A DNA stretch of 64,000 bases from NCBI GenBank assembly GCA_963769045.1, contig CAVYKK010000026.1:124001-188000 (forward strand), in the 5' to 3' direction. Shown piece by piece: positions 45,748 through 56,133 of this stretch (the stretch's first letter is position 1; the number at the start of each line of letters is the position of its first letter). The notes under the pieces were generated by a model. That model searched no databases, was not told where the DNA came from, and worked only from the letters and a program-made list of their open reading frames with translations. Source of the stretch: Methanocella_A sp963769045 (GTDB taxonomy: Archaea; Halobacteriota; Methanocellia; Methanocellales; Methanocellaceae). Made by a program: the position numbers and the translations under genes.

Positions 45748-46482
45748 ATGACGGAGATCGACGCGACTGACGTGCAGTACAGGGACCTGAACGAGCGCGT
45801 TCATAAGCTTGTAGACAAAGGGGAGAAGCACATCACGCTCCGCAACGTCTGCGGCCAGAAGTTCATCGGCGACGCCCTCAAGGGCAACGTGAAGATCGAC
45901 GTCTACGGCATCCCCGGCAACGACCTCGCCGCGTTCATGGACGGCCCGGAGATCGAGATCCACTCCAACGGCCAGGACAGCATCGGCAACACGATGAACG
46001 CCGGGAAGGTCGTCGTCCACGGCCACGCCGGCGACGTCATCGGCTACGCCATGAGAGGCGGCAAGATCTTCATCAAGGGAGACGTCGGCTACCGCGTGGG
46101 CATCCACATGAAGTCATACAAAGACAACGTCCCGTACATCGTCATCGGCGGTTGCGCATGCAACTTCTTTGGCGAGTACATGGCCGGTGGAGTCATGGTA
46201 CTGCTCGGCATCGGCAACGACGGCCAGCCCGTTGCGGGCGACTACGTGGGTGCCGGCATGCACGGCGGCATGATCTACGTCAGAGGCGACATCGACGACC
46301 GTTACCTCGCCAGGGAAGTCAAGAAGATGGAGCTGGACGCGGACGACCGGGAACGCCTGTCCGGGCTGGTCAAAGAATACTGCCAGCACTTCGGCTGCGA
46401 CTACGACGAGGTCATGGCGAAGAAGTTCACCAAGCTGGCCCCGAAGTCGCACCGGCCGTACGGCAACCTGTACGCCCATTAA
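45748..46482 (+). CDS. Archaeal glutamate synthase, GXGXG (beta-helix) subunit
   Basis: The 244-residue right-handed beta-helix domain equals the C-terminal domain of GltB large subunits. Repeats of the G-x-x-G-x-x-x-G kind (AGKVVVHGHAGDVIGYAMRG, GYRVGIHMKSY) define the helix turns. It is structural and helps channel ammonia between the active sites. It starts 1 bp after the stop of the FMN subunit. It closes the operon; a hairpin plus T-run follows at once. Confidence 0.95.
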   Translation: MTEIDATDVQYRDLNERVHKLVDKGEKHITLRNVCGQKFIGDALKGNVKIDVYGIPGNDLAAFMDGPEIEIHSNGQDSIGNTMNAGKVVVHGHAGDVIGYAMRGGKIFIKGDVGYRVGIHMKSYKDNVPYIVIGGCACNFFGEYMAGGVMVLLGIGNDGQPVAGDYVGAGMHGGMIYVRGDIDDRYLAREVKKMELDADDRERLSGLVKEYCQHFGCDYDEVMAKKFTKLAPKSHRPYGNLYAH

Positions 46483-46485
46483 GGT

Positions 46486-46510
46486 AAATGTGGTACTTCC
46501 ACATTTTTTG
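46486..46510 (+). terminator. Hairpin plus T-run after the glutamate synthase operon
   Basis: AAATGTGG (46486-46493) pairs with CCACATTT (46499-46506) around a five-base loop, and the T-run continues to 46509. It begins 3 bp after the stop codon. The shape is that of an intrinsic terminator. Confidence 0.65.
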
Positions 46511-46520
46511 TGTGATATTT

Positions 46521-46936
46521 GCACGCACCACGCTGCGCTTACACCACAAAGACACGAAGGTACCAAGGGAACAAAGAAACGGAAAACAGAAGACACAAAG
46601 GCGAATAAGACACAAAGGCTATTAAAACAAGCTCTTTGTATCTTTTGAAACCTTCGTGTCTTAGCCTTCAATTTTTAAAGTCCTTTGTTCCCTTTGTCTT
46701 CTTTGTGTATAGTCATTGGTGAAATGTTGTTTACGCTGAGCCGGCATTTAACGCGACGTACGCTACGGCCTCGACGTACGCTACGTTTTATCAGGTAATG
46801 GCAAGCGTGGCCGGATTATCAGACGTTGCGTACGTCGCGGCCGTAGCGTACGTTGCGTTTGGTGCCGGCTCAGCATGTACAAAAAGTTACACAAATGACC
46901 ATGTCTTTGTGGCTGCAAGCGCAGCGTGATGCGTGC
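46521..46936. repeat. Compound nested hairpin element (copy 5, enclosing copy 6)
   Basis: Outer arms 46521-46551 and 46905-46936 are inverted copies (GCACGCACCACGCTGCGCTT versus its complement, a few mismatches). Inside lies a first hairpin at 46541-46708 with units such as CACAAAGAC, CACGAAGGT, CAAAGGAAC. Then comes the separate GCTGAGCCGG element at 46735-46874. The outer right arm is therefore split from its inner part by the second element, as if that element had inserted into an older hairpin. No coding potential is seen. Confidence 0.75.
46735..46874. repeat. Hairpin element with GCTGAGCCGG termini (copy 6)
   Basis: The ends GCTGAGCCGGCA/TGCCGGCTCAGC are inverted repeats, with arms made of units of about 9 bp of the CGACGTACG / CTACGGCCT type; the right arm matches as its complement. 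The spacer is about 35 bp. Termini and outer flanks match copy 4 at 41903-42049, but the inner units are unrelated to that copy's CACAAAGGC units. Confidence 0.85.
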
Positions 46937-47002
46937 CACTGTAATCAACAAATCTTCGGGGCGGGAGTGCTTCATGTGTCTGCCCGCATCGTTTTTTAGC
47001 CG

Positions 47003-47974
47003 TTAGCTTACCAGGTAGCCAGTATGCGCTTCCATCAGCGGGTAGCTGTCCCTGAACGTGGTCCCGGAGTATGCCGTATCGCCGACGCCGTTGCCGTTGG
47101 CGTCGCCGCCCCGGTAAGCCGACCAGTAGTTGCCCAGGTAGCCGGCGAACGTCGAGCCATGGTACGAATAGGCCAGTAGTGACGGCGAACTGAAGGTGTT
47201 GCTGCCTGCCACGCTGGCCGTGCCCCGGAAGCTGTTCAGGTACAGCGTGTTGCCGCTGCTGCCCTCGATCTTCAGGTCGACGGTATTGCCGCTCAGGCTG
47301 TTCCCGGTGACCAGGTTGCCGGTAGTACTGTATAGCCGTATGCCGGTGGCGCTGCCGGTCACAGTGTTATCCAGTATCTTGTTCTGCCGGCTGCCGTAGG
47401 CTTCGATGCCCCGGGACGTCGCACCGCTAATCGTGTTGCCACGCACGGTGCTGCCACCCCCGGACGCCATGTATATGCCCCAGCCACAGCCGGAAATTGC
47501 ATTATTCGCGATCATGGCGTTACCGCCGATCACATAAAAGCCGCTGTATGCGGGGCCGCCGTTCCTGACTGTGAAACCTTCTATCCACACGTTGTTGGTC
47601 ATTACCAGGAACGCGGGATATTTTTTGCCCGCATCGACGATGGGCGTGGCTCCACTCGCGGCTTTTATCGTCACGGCTTTGCTGATGACCACGTTCTCAT
47701 TATACGTTCCGCTGCTGACGAGGATGGTTGCGCCTGCGCCTGCCGCTTTTACCGCGGCGTTAATGGATCTGTAGTCCCCGGTCGGGCCGACGGTTATTGC
47801 TCCGGGAACAGGCGTCGGAGTCGGGGTAGGTGTCGGAGTAGGGGTCGGTGTGGGTGTTGGTGTGGGGGTAGCCGTCGGAGTCGGAGTCGGAGTAGGCGTC
47901 GGCGTAGGAGTCGGCGTAGGAGTCGGAGTAGGCGTAGGAGTAGGCGTAGGAGTCGGAGTAGGCGTAGGAGTCGA
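47003..47974 (-). CDS. C-terminal part of a frameshifted secreted beta-helix protein
   Basis: This stretch encodes, after a Pro-Thr repeat linker, a right-handed parallel beta-helix domain of the NosD/CASH type with Asn-Asn/Gly turn repeats (GNTISGATSRGIEAYGS, GNLVTGNSLSGN). It ends in the GDTAYSGTTFRDSYPLM motif common in Methanocella- and Methanosarcina-type surface proteins. It is out of frame by one base with the upstream part at 47975-49891. The missing base falls in the linker repeat near 47974, where one hexanucleotide unit has only five bases. Together the two parts encode a deacetylase with two beta-helix domains. Confidence 0.8.
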   Translation of the reverse strand, partial: STPTPTPTPTPTPTPTPTPTPTPTPTPTPTPTPTATPTPTPTPTPTPTPTPTPTPVPGAITVGPTGDYRSINAAVKAAGAGATILVSSGTYNENVVISKAVTIKAASGATPIVDAGKKYPAFLVMTNNVWIEGFTVRNGGPAYSGFYVIGGNAMIANNAISGCGWGIYMASGGGSTVRGNTISGATSRGIEAYGSRQNKILDNTVTGSATGIRLYSTTGNLVTGNSLSGNTVDLKIEGSSGNTLYLNSFRGTASVAGSNTFSSPSLLAYSYHGSTFAGYLGNYWSAYRGGDANGNGVGDTAYSGTTFRDSYPLMEAHTGYLVS

Positions 47975-49891
47975 GTCGGGATAGGAGTCGGTGTGGGTGT
48001 AGGCGTCGGGGTTGGTGTAGGCGTAGGAGTCGGGGCAGGTGTCCCGCTTATGCCTGTGCCAGTCCACGTATCGACCAGCGGGTAATTATCCCTGAAGGTC
48101 GTGCCCGAGTAAGCCGTATCGCCAACGCCATTGACATCTGCGTCTGCACCATTGTAGCCCGGCCAGTGATTGCCCAGGACGCCGGTAAAGGTCTTGCCCC
48201 CGTAGGTATAAGACATGGCTGTGGCGGCGTTGAATGTATTGCCGCTTGTCGAGGTCACACTACCCTTGAAGTTGTTCAGGTAAACCTTGTTACCTCTGCT
48301 GCTGCCCTCGATCTTCAGGTCAGCGGTGTTACCGTTCATGTTATTTTGAGTGACAGCATTTCCCGCGGCGCTATATATGCGGATGCCGAGAGCGCAATTG
48401 GTAATCGTGTTACTATCTAAGACGTTATTGCCACTGCCGCGGGCCTCGATGCCATAGGATGTCCCGCCGTCGATCGAGTTCCCTCTTACTATGGTGCCGC
48501 TGTAGGGTGCTGCCAGATAGACGCCCCAGCCGCAGCCTTTGATCGTATTGTCCAGGATCATGGCGCCATTAGCGGCAACATAGAAAGCCGTGTATAATGG
48601 GCCGCCGTTCTGGACTGTGAAGCCTTCGATGCGGACGTTTGCTGCCCTGATCCAGAAGCCAGGATACCTGCGGCCGGCATCCAGGACTGGCGAGGCACCG
48701 TCTGCCGCCCTGATGGTGACGCTCTTCGCCACGTTCACGTTCTCATTGTACGTGCCGCCGCTCACCAGGATGGTAGCGCCGGCATTGGCGGCGTTGACGG
48801 CGGCCTGTATGGTCTTATATGTGCCAGTCGGGCCGACGGTGATGGCTCCGGGCACCGGGGTCGGAGTCGGGGTAGGAACAGGAGTGGGAGTAGGCGTCGG
48901 AGTCGGCGACGGAGTAGGGGTTGCGGTCGGAGTAGGAGTAGGAGTCGGGGTAGGCGTCGGAGTCGGTGTGGGCGTCGGAGTAGGCGTCGGCGTCGGAGAA
49001 GGCGGCCCGAAAGGCTGTAGCTCTGACACGGTGTAGAAACTCAAGCCGTGGTCATATGCATACTCTATGATCTGTTCCAGCTTGGACAGGGGCGTGACGT
49101 AAGTGTACTGGGTGGTTTCCCTGGTATCGTGCGAAAGTGTAATCAGCACCCAGCCGTTCGCGATGGCCCGGTCTATCCCGTCGGTAAACTGGCTGACCGG
49201 GCGATCGGCGATGTTATCGGTCTCCATGCAGCCGATGACCCGCGCGCCATCCCACTTGTAATAATTCATGTCCGCGTCCATGACAGGCACGTCCTCGAAG
49301 GTGACGATCCTGAGGTGGTCGAAATTGTTGAACAACGCTGTGTTAAGCGCATCGTTATAGGAGCCATAGGGCCATGCGAAGTCGACGGGATTGAAGCCCT
49401 GCGCCTTCATCGCATTCATGGCGGGCGTGATTTCGACGCGGATGTAATCGGCAATCGAATGAGTCTGCGTGTACTGGATCGCGTCTATGTGCCGGAGCCC
49501 GTGGCAGGCGATCTCGCAACCGTCGCTTTGCAGCACCTTCAGCTTGTTGATTTGCTGCGGAGTGAGCTCATCAAAGCCGGTAACGAAAAACGTCGCCTTC
49601 GCGCCATAGGAATTGAGTATTGGCCGCAATGCGTACCAGTCGTCGATGTAATCGTCGTCCAGCGTCAGGGCGAGGCCAGCGCTACCCTCTGCGATCGCTG
49701 CCCGAGCCGGATGGGCTGTAATAAGTATTATGAGAATCAGGCTGCATGCGAGCAGTAGCGATATAGCTATCAGCGGTAAACGATTGTTTCAAGAACCCGG
49801 ATTTCAGACCGCCTGTAAATAATTGCTTGCTAATGGCTTTCGATGGCGATACTCTTTTGTATTTGAGACGATCTGGCAAACTGACGGACAT
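47975..49891 (-). CDS. Polysaccharide deacetylase-like / beta-helix surface protein, frameshifted (N-terminal part)
   Basis: From ATG 49891 (GGGGTG 6 nt upstream) a cytoplasmic segment MSVSLPDRLKYKRV runs into a one-base frameshift near 49782. In the next frame follow a membrane span (LIAISLLLACSLILIILITA), a NodB-like carbohydrate deacetylase domain (ALTLDDDYIDDWYALRP; HGLRHIDAIQYT; FAWPYGSYNDALN; LSHDTRE), a Pro-Thr linker and a parallel beta-helix domain. It then enters a second Pro-Thr linker, where a base is missing. The two indels cancel. Likely role: modification of a surface glycan. Its promoter TATA lies near 49970. Confidence 0.75.
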
Positions 49892-50219
49892 ATACGGCAC
49901 CCCGGGTAAAAGCTTGTAGTGTAAGCCTTTTTTTCATAATTTTCTGATATAATAACGTTAATATATAAAATGGTATTTATATTATGCATATAGTTAAAAT
50001 GCGGTATAGTATTGTTTTATTGCTAAAAAATTGTTAACTGGCTAATGGCCAGCAATATTCGCGCAGAGGGAATAGATTGTCTCTGAGACAGCCTCTGTTC
50101 GGATAGCGATATACCTGTTAAAAACAGGGAGACCATTCGTTGTTCATGGGACAGGATAGCCCGGCCAACACAATAACAGTAAAATAGAACATCAGAGATA
50201 TTACATTCAATTGTCGGGG

Positions 50220-51594
50220 ATGCAATTGTTCGAGCCTAAGATTTATAAAAAGAACGGGCTGGAAGCCTTTCGCCTGGTGGGCAGTGATGGCAGCGAGCTC
50301 TTCTACGAGGGCGCTATCGACTGCGACGAGAAAGAGCTCTACAAGGATGCCGTCGGCCGGATGTACTATCGGGTCAGCTCGCAGGGTAGGCGGCCCTGTG
50401 AAGTATTATGTGGAACTGGACCCGCAGGTGCCGCGGATACCGCTGGCCGCGGAAGGAAAGAAGGAAAAGGACACGTCCCGCCTGGTCAACGCCTCGCCCC
50501 GGGACGATATGTCGCTGCCGGACGACATTTATGTCGTGACGGAAATCCCTCAGGCCGATACGCCTGCGGAGATTGAGCCGGATAATGTCCCGGTGAGCAT
50601 TTTCGAAAAGACCCGCAAAAAAGAGCCTTTACCGCCTGCCGTAACGCCATTGCCGGTACCGGAAGAGAGCCCGGTCATGAAGCCGGAGGCTTCCGAAGCG
50701 ATACATGCGTTATTCGCCCCGAAAGTGGACATTTTACACCCGCCTGAGGATAAGCCGGAGAAAAAGCCGGTCGAGAAGCCAGAGAAAGAGCCTGCAGTGG
50801 TACAGGAGGAAAAGCCTGCACCGAGGAATGCCGGGCTAACGAAGGCTGTACCGCCCGGCGAAGCGAAGAAAAAGCGATCGCTCAAATGGCCGGCCGCCAT
50901 CGCCATCGTCATAGTGCTCATAGCCGTGAGCATCGCAGGCGTATATGTCGTCAGGCCGGGCGCCTTTGACGGGCTGCGGTCACTGTATGCACACCCGACG
51001 GCTACGCCACAGCCCACCCCGACCCCGACCGCGGAACCGACACCGGTACCAACGGCTGCGCCGGAACAACCTGCTACGTTTGATGAGGTCTCCAGCCTCA
51101 TTGATCCTGATAACCCTGTAGTGCTGGCATTCGCCCGGGCCCACACGAACGAGTCTTCGAACGATACGGTCATGCAGGCTTGCGATCTGTTCACCTACGT
51201 GAACGACCGGTGGAATTATTCTGAGAACTACACTCAGCCGCGTAAAGCCAGCGATATCGCAGGCACCCTGGAAGGCACGCAGAAAGACTACACGGTCCTG
51301 ATGCATTCGCTGATGCAATCGATTCACATCGATTCGAGAGTGGTCTTCTCCTATAGCGGCGACCTGCTCCGCTATTACCCGGAGGTGTTAGCCACCAACA
51401 CGTCATCCGGCTATACTGCAGTCGTGCAGGAGCTGAATACAAGGTACGGTGCGGCTTCGCCAAAGGGCCACTCGGACGACACAGGCTACTGGATTGCCCT
51501 GGGCATGGGCGACCTCCCGGGCGACCGGCCGGATGGTGCCACGCTGGAGTATGCCCTCTACAATGGCATGATCGGCCCGATCAAGGCCAGCTAA
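50220..51594 (+). CDS. Frameshifted membrane protein with transglutaminase-like domain lacking the catalytic cysteine
   Basis: The first 55 codons (MQLFEPKIYKKNGLEAFRLV...) are in one frame. After an extra base in a G-run near 50386 the protein continues at VGGPVKYYVELD in the next frame. A Pro/Glu/Lys-rich linker leads to one membrane span (WPAAIAIVIVLIAVSIAGVYVV) and a Pro-Thr stalk. The outer domain resembles the transglutaminase core (EGTQKDYTVLMHSLMQSIHI), with Gln where the nucleophile Cys should be. No function is known. Spacing to the histidine kinase is 30 bp, so they may be one operon. Confidence 0.65.
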
Positions 51595-51624
51595 GACGCC
51601 GGCTGTGCCGGCCGGAGATCGGCT

Positions 51625-53575
51625 ATGGCGAATGCAGTGAGTAAACACGCCCGCAACTACGCGATGAGTCTCCTCGTCATCATAGCCCTGATGGTCATAC
51701 TCGCCGGCATCTATTTTCACCAGATACAGGCATTTCTGCCCGTGGCTGCCTTCATGCTGGCCCTGCGCATTTTCCTGACAGGCACAGACACGAATGTCCG
51801 TCGCCTGTCGGGAGTCCTCACGATATTTTTCGGCGCCAGCACGCTGTCCAACGTCGGGTGGTATATGGTCCCGGAGATGATCGATCTCGAGTTCGTGCAG
51901 TCGGCCAACTATTACTACGCTACGGGTATGTTCTGGCTCGCAGGCTATGCGGCGGTCGCGTACGTACTGCTGCAAATGAAAAACTCCAGGCAATGGTACA
52001 TCGACCGCGGGCTCGACCGCCTGATCACAGCCATTGCCGTCGTCGGTTTCTTCCTTGTGACGCTCCTGGTCTTCCTGAACCTGCGCCCGGACAACCCCAA
52101 TATCGTAGACATTTTCCTTCTGCTCATCTACCTGTGCTTCGACGCGATCATCCTGATGTTGACGCTGAAGCTACTGCAAATGAACCTGAAACGGGAGCTA
52201 AAATCCCTTGTCTTCGCGGTCCTGATATTCTTCAGCATCAACACCCTTGGCGACCTGCTCTTCGAGTGCCGGTGGCTATACGCGCTGGGCAGCCTGATGT
52301 CGTTTAACGTCGTCGGCCTCGGGTGGACGCTTACCGTAAGGAACACGACCGACCTGATATACGAGGTATCGCTGCTGCTCATGATCGGCGGCCTGCTCCT
52401 GTACCTGATAGACCCGTTCCGGAACAGAGCGCTCGACGATACGAGAAGGCGGCTGCGAGACACACAGCTGTTCGTGGATGACCTCGTCGCCAAGTCACCC
52501 GATGCTACCTGTATTTTCGGCCAGGACGGGCGCCTGCTGCTGGCTAACGACGCGTTCCTGCACATCTTCGGGCTTGACAGAAAAAACGTAAGCAGCACCT
52601 ACAACGTGTTCGGCCACATGAGCAAGGCGTCACAAACATACCCGGTCTATGGCCAGATTGAAAGGGTCCGTGAAGGCGAGACCGTGATCATCCCAAAGAT
52701 CAAGATTAATCAGATCATGGGCGGACGCCATGAGCCATTTCTATATCTACCTGAAGATGTTCCCCACCTTCGATACGAAAGGCCGGATATCCAACTACGT
52801 CCTGATCATCGAGGACATCACGGATCGTGTCCGGCTCGAGGACGATCTGCTTGAGGCATATAGCAGCCTCAAGGAAGAATACGAGCGTAAAACAGATTTT
52901 ACTAACGCGGCTGCACATGAACTGAGGACGCCGCTGACGCCCATCATCGGCTACACGGACATCCTGATGTCCGAGATAACAGACGAACGCCAGAGAAAAT
53001 ATCTCGAGATCATCGAGCGCAACGCGATCAGGCAGAAAAATATGGTGAACAGGATGCTGGAGCTGGCCAGTCTTGACGCCGGCATGGCCCACATCAACCG
53101 CTCGGAGTTCCCGGCACTGCCGCTGGTGAATGAGGTGGCCGACAATTACAGGACGGTTAACCCGGATATCCGGGTGGACGTGCCCGAAGGGCTCCGTATT
53201 ACCTCGGACGCCGATGTCATCCGCCACGTCCTCGACAACCTGGTCTCCAACGCGGTGAAGTACAACAGCAACGGCAGGCGGATCGAGATAAGGATCGTCG
53301 AGGACGGCGATCATTACCGGTTCTCAGTCAAAGATGAGGGCGCGGGCATCCCGAAAGAAGAATGGGACCGTATTTTCGAGCGGTTCTATATTGTGGGCGG
53401 CGACAGGGACAACCGCACCAGCGGCCGGGTCGGACTGGGCCTGGCGCTGGTAAAGGCGTACGTCAACCTGATCGGAGGCATCGCCTGGCTGGAGAGCGAG
53501 CCGGGCAAAGGCTCCACCTTTTTCTTCACAGTACCGAAAGCGGCACAACCGCCCGGTCAGGCAGCTAATGTTTAA
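51625..53575 (+). CDS. Membrane sensor histidine kinase with PAS domain, frameshifted
   Basis: The first part (51625 to about 52720) has seven or eight membrane spans and a PAS domain (SPDATCIFGQDGRLLLANDA). One extra base near 52722 shifts the frame. The rest continues as FYIYLKMFPTFDTKGRISNY (end of PAS), the HisKA box AAAHELRTPLTPIIGY and the HATPase with VSNAVKYNS, DEGAGIPKEEW and GRVGLGLALVKAY. As read, sensor and kinase are uncoupled. It could phosphorylate a regulator such as those at 54.9-56.6 kb. It lies behind the transglutaminase-like gene. Confidence 0.8.
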
Positions 53576-53626
53576 TAAGAGTTAAAGCCTTGTAAGGATT
53601 ACCGACTGGTATGTGCGTGACCGCCA

Positions 53627-54784
53627 ATGGAAAAGAGAAAGATTGCGTTTCCAGCCCTTAAAATCCCCGGTGACATGGCGTACATCCTGGGATTGTTCAT
53701 CGCCACGCGGATCGCCCTTACGGCCGTCGGCTACGTCGCGCACCAGGTATTATGGAAGCAGTCCTTCACCGGCCTGGAAGCATTCACTAAGATATGGACT
53801 GTCTGGGACGGGTCGTGGTACATCAGCATTGCGAAGAACGGGTACTCGGCGCTGCCGGTCAACGATGTCAACATGGCGAACTATGCCTTTTTCCCGCTCT
53901 ATCCGGCGCTCGTGCGGCTGGCGTCATTTGCCTTTGGCGACTATGCGCTGTCGGGCATCATTGTTTCCAACATCTGTCTGCTCGTCGCCTGCTACTATAT
54001 TTACAGGTATGTCGGGCTTGACTCGGACGAGGCTGCTGCCAGGCGATCGGTGAAATACCTCCTCCTCTTCCCGGCCGCGTTCGTCTTCTCGGCGGTGCTG
54101 ACCGAATCGCTGTTCATCGCCCTTGTAGTCGCATGCCTGTACTACGCGAGGAAAGGGAACTGGCTGGCAGCCGGGATACTGGGGTTCTTCGTGCCGCTGG
54201 CCAGGCTGCCCGGCCTGGCCATCGTCGTCCCGCTGGTATACGAGTACCTCAGGCAGCACGGGGCTACGCTCCGGCACATTCCGGATGCCCGCAGCATCGC
54301 CCGCAGCATCCTCAGGCCGGAAATAATCATGCTCTCCCTGCCTCTGTTTGGCCTGGGGCTTTTTGCGGCCGGGAACTATTACCTGACCGGGGACTTCCTG
54401 GGGTTCATGCGCATACAATCGACCTGGGGCGGCCGCATGGTCCTGCCGCCCGTCGAGCTGCTGGCCCGCCTCAACCCGACCAACGGCGCCATCTTCACCG
54501 GGGCCATATTTACTATAGCTGCTCTTGCGCTGATGCTGCTGTTCTACCGTAAAGTAGACCCGGGGGCATGGATGCTGGGCATCATCCTGATACTCATACC
54601 GCTGTTCTCGGCGCAGTCCTGCTACAGCATGCTGCGGTACCTCGCGGTCGTCTTTCCGCTGTTCATCATTGCCGCAAAAATCACAAAGGACAGGCGTATC
54701 GATAATGCACTGACAGTAGTGCTAATAATTTTAGAAGGGGTCTTTATGGCCCTGTGGACGACATGGAGTTCGCTGATCGTTTAA
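53627..54784 (+). CDS. PIG-V-like integral membrane mannosyltransferase
   Basis: The 385-residue membrane protein has about ten spans. WDGSWYISIAKNGYS after the first span and YAFFPLYPALVR are the diagnostic motifs of the PIG-V/GPI mannosyltransferase family (GT-C fold); the Asp of WDG is catalytic in relatives. It probably transfers sugar from a polyprenyl-phosphate donor to a surface lipid or protein. The reading frame is intact. It is separate from the kinase operon upstream by 50 bp, same strand. Confidence 0.8.
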   Translation: MEKRKIAFPALKIPGDMAYILGLFIATRIALTAVGYVAHQVLWKQSFTGLEAFTKIWTVWDGSWYISIAKNGYSALPVNDVNMANYAFFPLYPALVRLASFAFGDYALSGIIVSNICLLVACYYIYRYVGLDSDEAAARRSVKYLLLFPAAFVFSAVLTESLFIALVVACLYYARKGNWLAAGILGFFVPLARLPGLAIVVPLVYEYLRQHGATLRHIPDARSIARSILRPEIIMLSLPLFGLGLFAAGNYYLTGDFLGFMRIQSTWGGRMVLPPVELLARLNPTNGAIFTGAIFTIAALALMLLFYRKVDPGAWMLGIILILIPLFSAQSCYSMLRYLAVVFPLFIIAAKITKDRRIDNALTVVLIILEGVFMALWTTWSSLIV

Positions 54785-54900
54785 ATGGATGACAGGGCGT
54801 GCCTTCGCGCGCGCGTGTAATCCTTCCGCCGTGCGAAGACAGCATGCCGTTATTCATCACAAGTAACAGATTTCCGGGATGAGTCCCGTAAAACGTATCT

Positions 54901-56133
54901 TTAATGCTTATTCCCTTCGGGCGCATCCGCAGCCGGGAGCAAGACAACGAAACGGCTGCCCATGCTACGATTTCCCGGGACGCGGTCTTCGACCCACACC
55001 TTCCCGGAATAGTGATCCAGTAACGCCCTGACCAGATAAAGACCCAGGCCGCTGCCATGGGCCCTGGTCTCGCCTCGCCTGAACCGGTTGAATATTTTAT
55101 CCTTCATCTCGTCGGGAACACCCGGTCCGTTGTCCTCGACGGAGATCCGGTAGCAGGCCTGTCCGCTACTATTCGTTTCTTTTGAGAGATTTACATTGAC
55201 GGTCACGTGGCCGTCGGAGTGCTTGATGGAATTGCCCACCAGGTTGGTGAACACATCGGCCAGGAGATCGTTCGCCATCACGTAACAGCCATCGAGAGCC
55301 GTATAGTTTACCTTCACCTCGCTGCCCGGGATACCGGCGTGGCTGTTCACCACTTCGGAGAGCATCGGGCCGAGCTCGATCAGGCTCTGTCGCATCTCGC
55401 CCGTTTTGACCCGTTGCAGCTTTCTCACGTTTTCGATCAGCCTCGAGCTGGCCTTCAGCTGGTCCACCGGCTTTTTCACCAGCTCCTCGCTGTCCGGGTC
55501 AAGCTCGATCGTCTCCAGGGCAAGCTCCAGGAAGCCCATGGCGATGTGGTTCATGTTGTTGATATCGTGCGCCATCAGGTCTACATACAATTCGGCCTGT
55601 GCCTTTGACTCCTTCAGCTCATCCTCAGCCCGTTCGCGCTGTTTGATTTCATCGCGCAGCGCCTTGTTGGCCTCGGAGAGTTCCATAGTCCGCTGGATGA
55701 CCCGCATTTCCATCTCGTCATGGGCTATCCTCAGCGCGTCTTCCAGCCGCTTCCGCTCGATGGCATACCGTATCGAGCGGGCCAGCATGTCGGTATTCAC
55801 TGTGTCCTTGACGATGTAGTCCTGCAGGCCGCTCCTCAACAGGGATATGGCCAGCTGCTCATCGTCCATGCCGGTTAATATGATAACGGGCATTTGCGGC
55901 ACTTGCCTGACTATCTTTTCGAACGTTTCCCGACCGCTGCTGTCCGGGAGCGTAAGGTCCAGCAGCACGATGTCCACAGCATTATTTTTGATAAAATCGA
56001 TCCCTTTCGAGAGTCGGTCAACCCATGTCAGGATAAAAGTCGACCGTTTTGACTCGGCCAGCATCTCCTTGATGAGCCGGGCGTCGCCCGGGTTGTCTTC
56101 GACAAGCAGTGCTTTTATAATATTTTTCTTCAT
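54901..56133 (-). CDS. Response regulator–histidine kinase fusion
   Basis: The 410-residue product starts with a receiver domain (1-125; Asp59 phosphoacceptor in VLLDLTLPD). A coiled coil (135-180) leads to a HisKA-like segment (DLMAHDINNMNHIAMGF) and a HATPase domain with VGNSIKHSDGHV, EDNGPGVPDEM and HGSGLGLYLVRALLDHY. It receives a phosphoryl group or signal through its receiver and passes it on. Its ATG overlaps the previous gene's stop (ATGA). It is the last of a three-gene signalling operon on the minus strand. Confidence 0.9.
   Translation of the reverse strand: MKKNIIKALLVEDNPGDARLIKEMLAESKRSTFILTWVDRLSKGIDFIKNNAVDIVLLDLTLPDSSGRETFEKIVRQVPQMPVIILTGMDDEQLAISLLRSGLQDYIVKDTVNTDMLARSIRYAIERKRLEDALRIAHDEMEMRVIQRTMELSEANKALRDEIKQRERAEDELKESKAQAELYVDLMAHDINNMNHIAMGFLELALETIELDPDSEELVKKPVDQLKASSRLIENVRKLQRVKTGEMRQSLIELGPMLSEVVNSHAGIPGSEVKVNYTALDGCYVMANDLLADVFTNLVGNSIKHSDGHVTVNVNLSKETNSSGQACYRISVEDNGPGVPDEMKDKIFNRFRRGETRAHGSGLGLYLVRALLDHYSGKVWVEDRVPGNRSMGSRFVVLLPAADAPEGNKH

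Noticed and set aside
44115..45749. 544-codon open frame antisense to the FMN subunit of glutamate synthase
   Set aside because: It is the mirror of a GC-rich, strongly conserved gene on the plus strand; it has no recognisable domain and His/Arg/Ala-rich composition typical of antisense frames.
47820..48050. Short tandem units that could suggest a CRISPR array
   Set aside because: Units are 6 bp, contiguous and encode Pro-Thr; there are no spacers and no cas genes.
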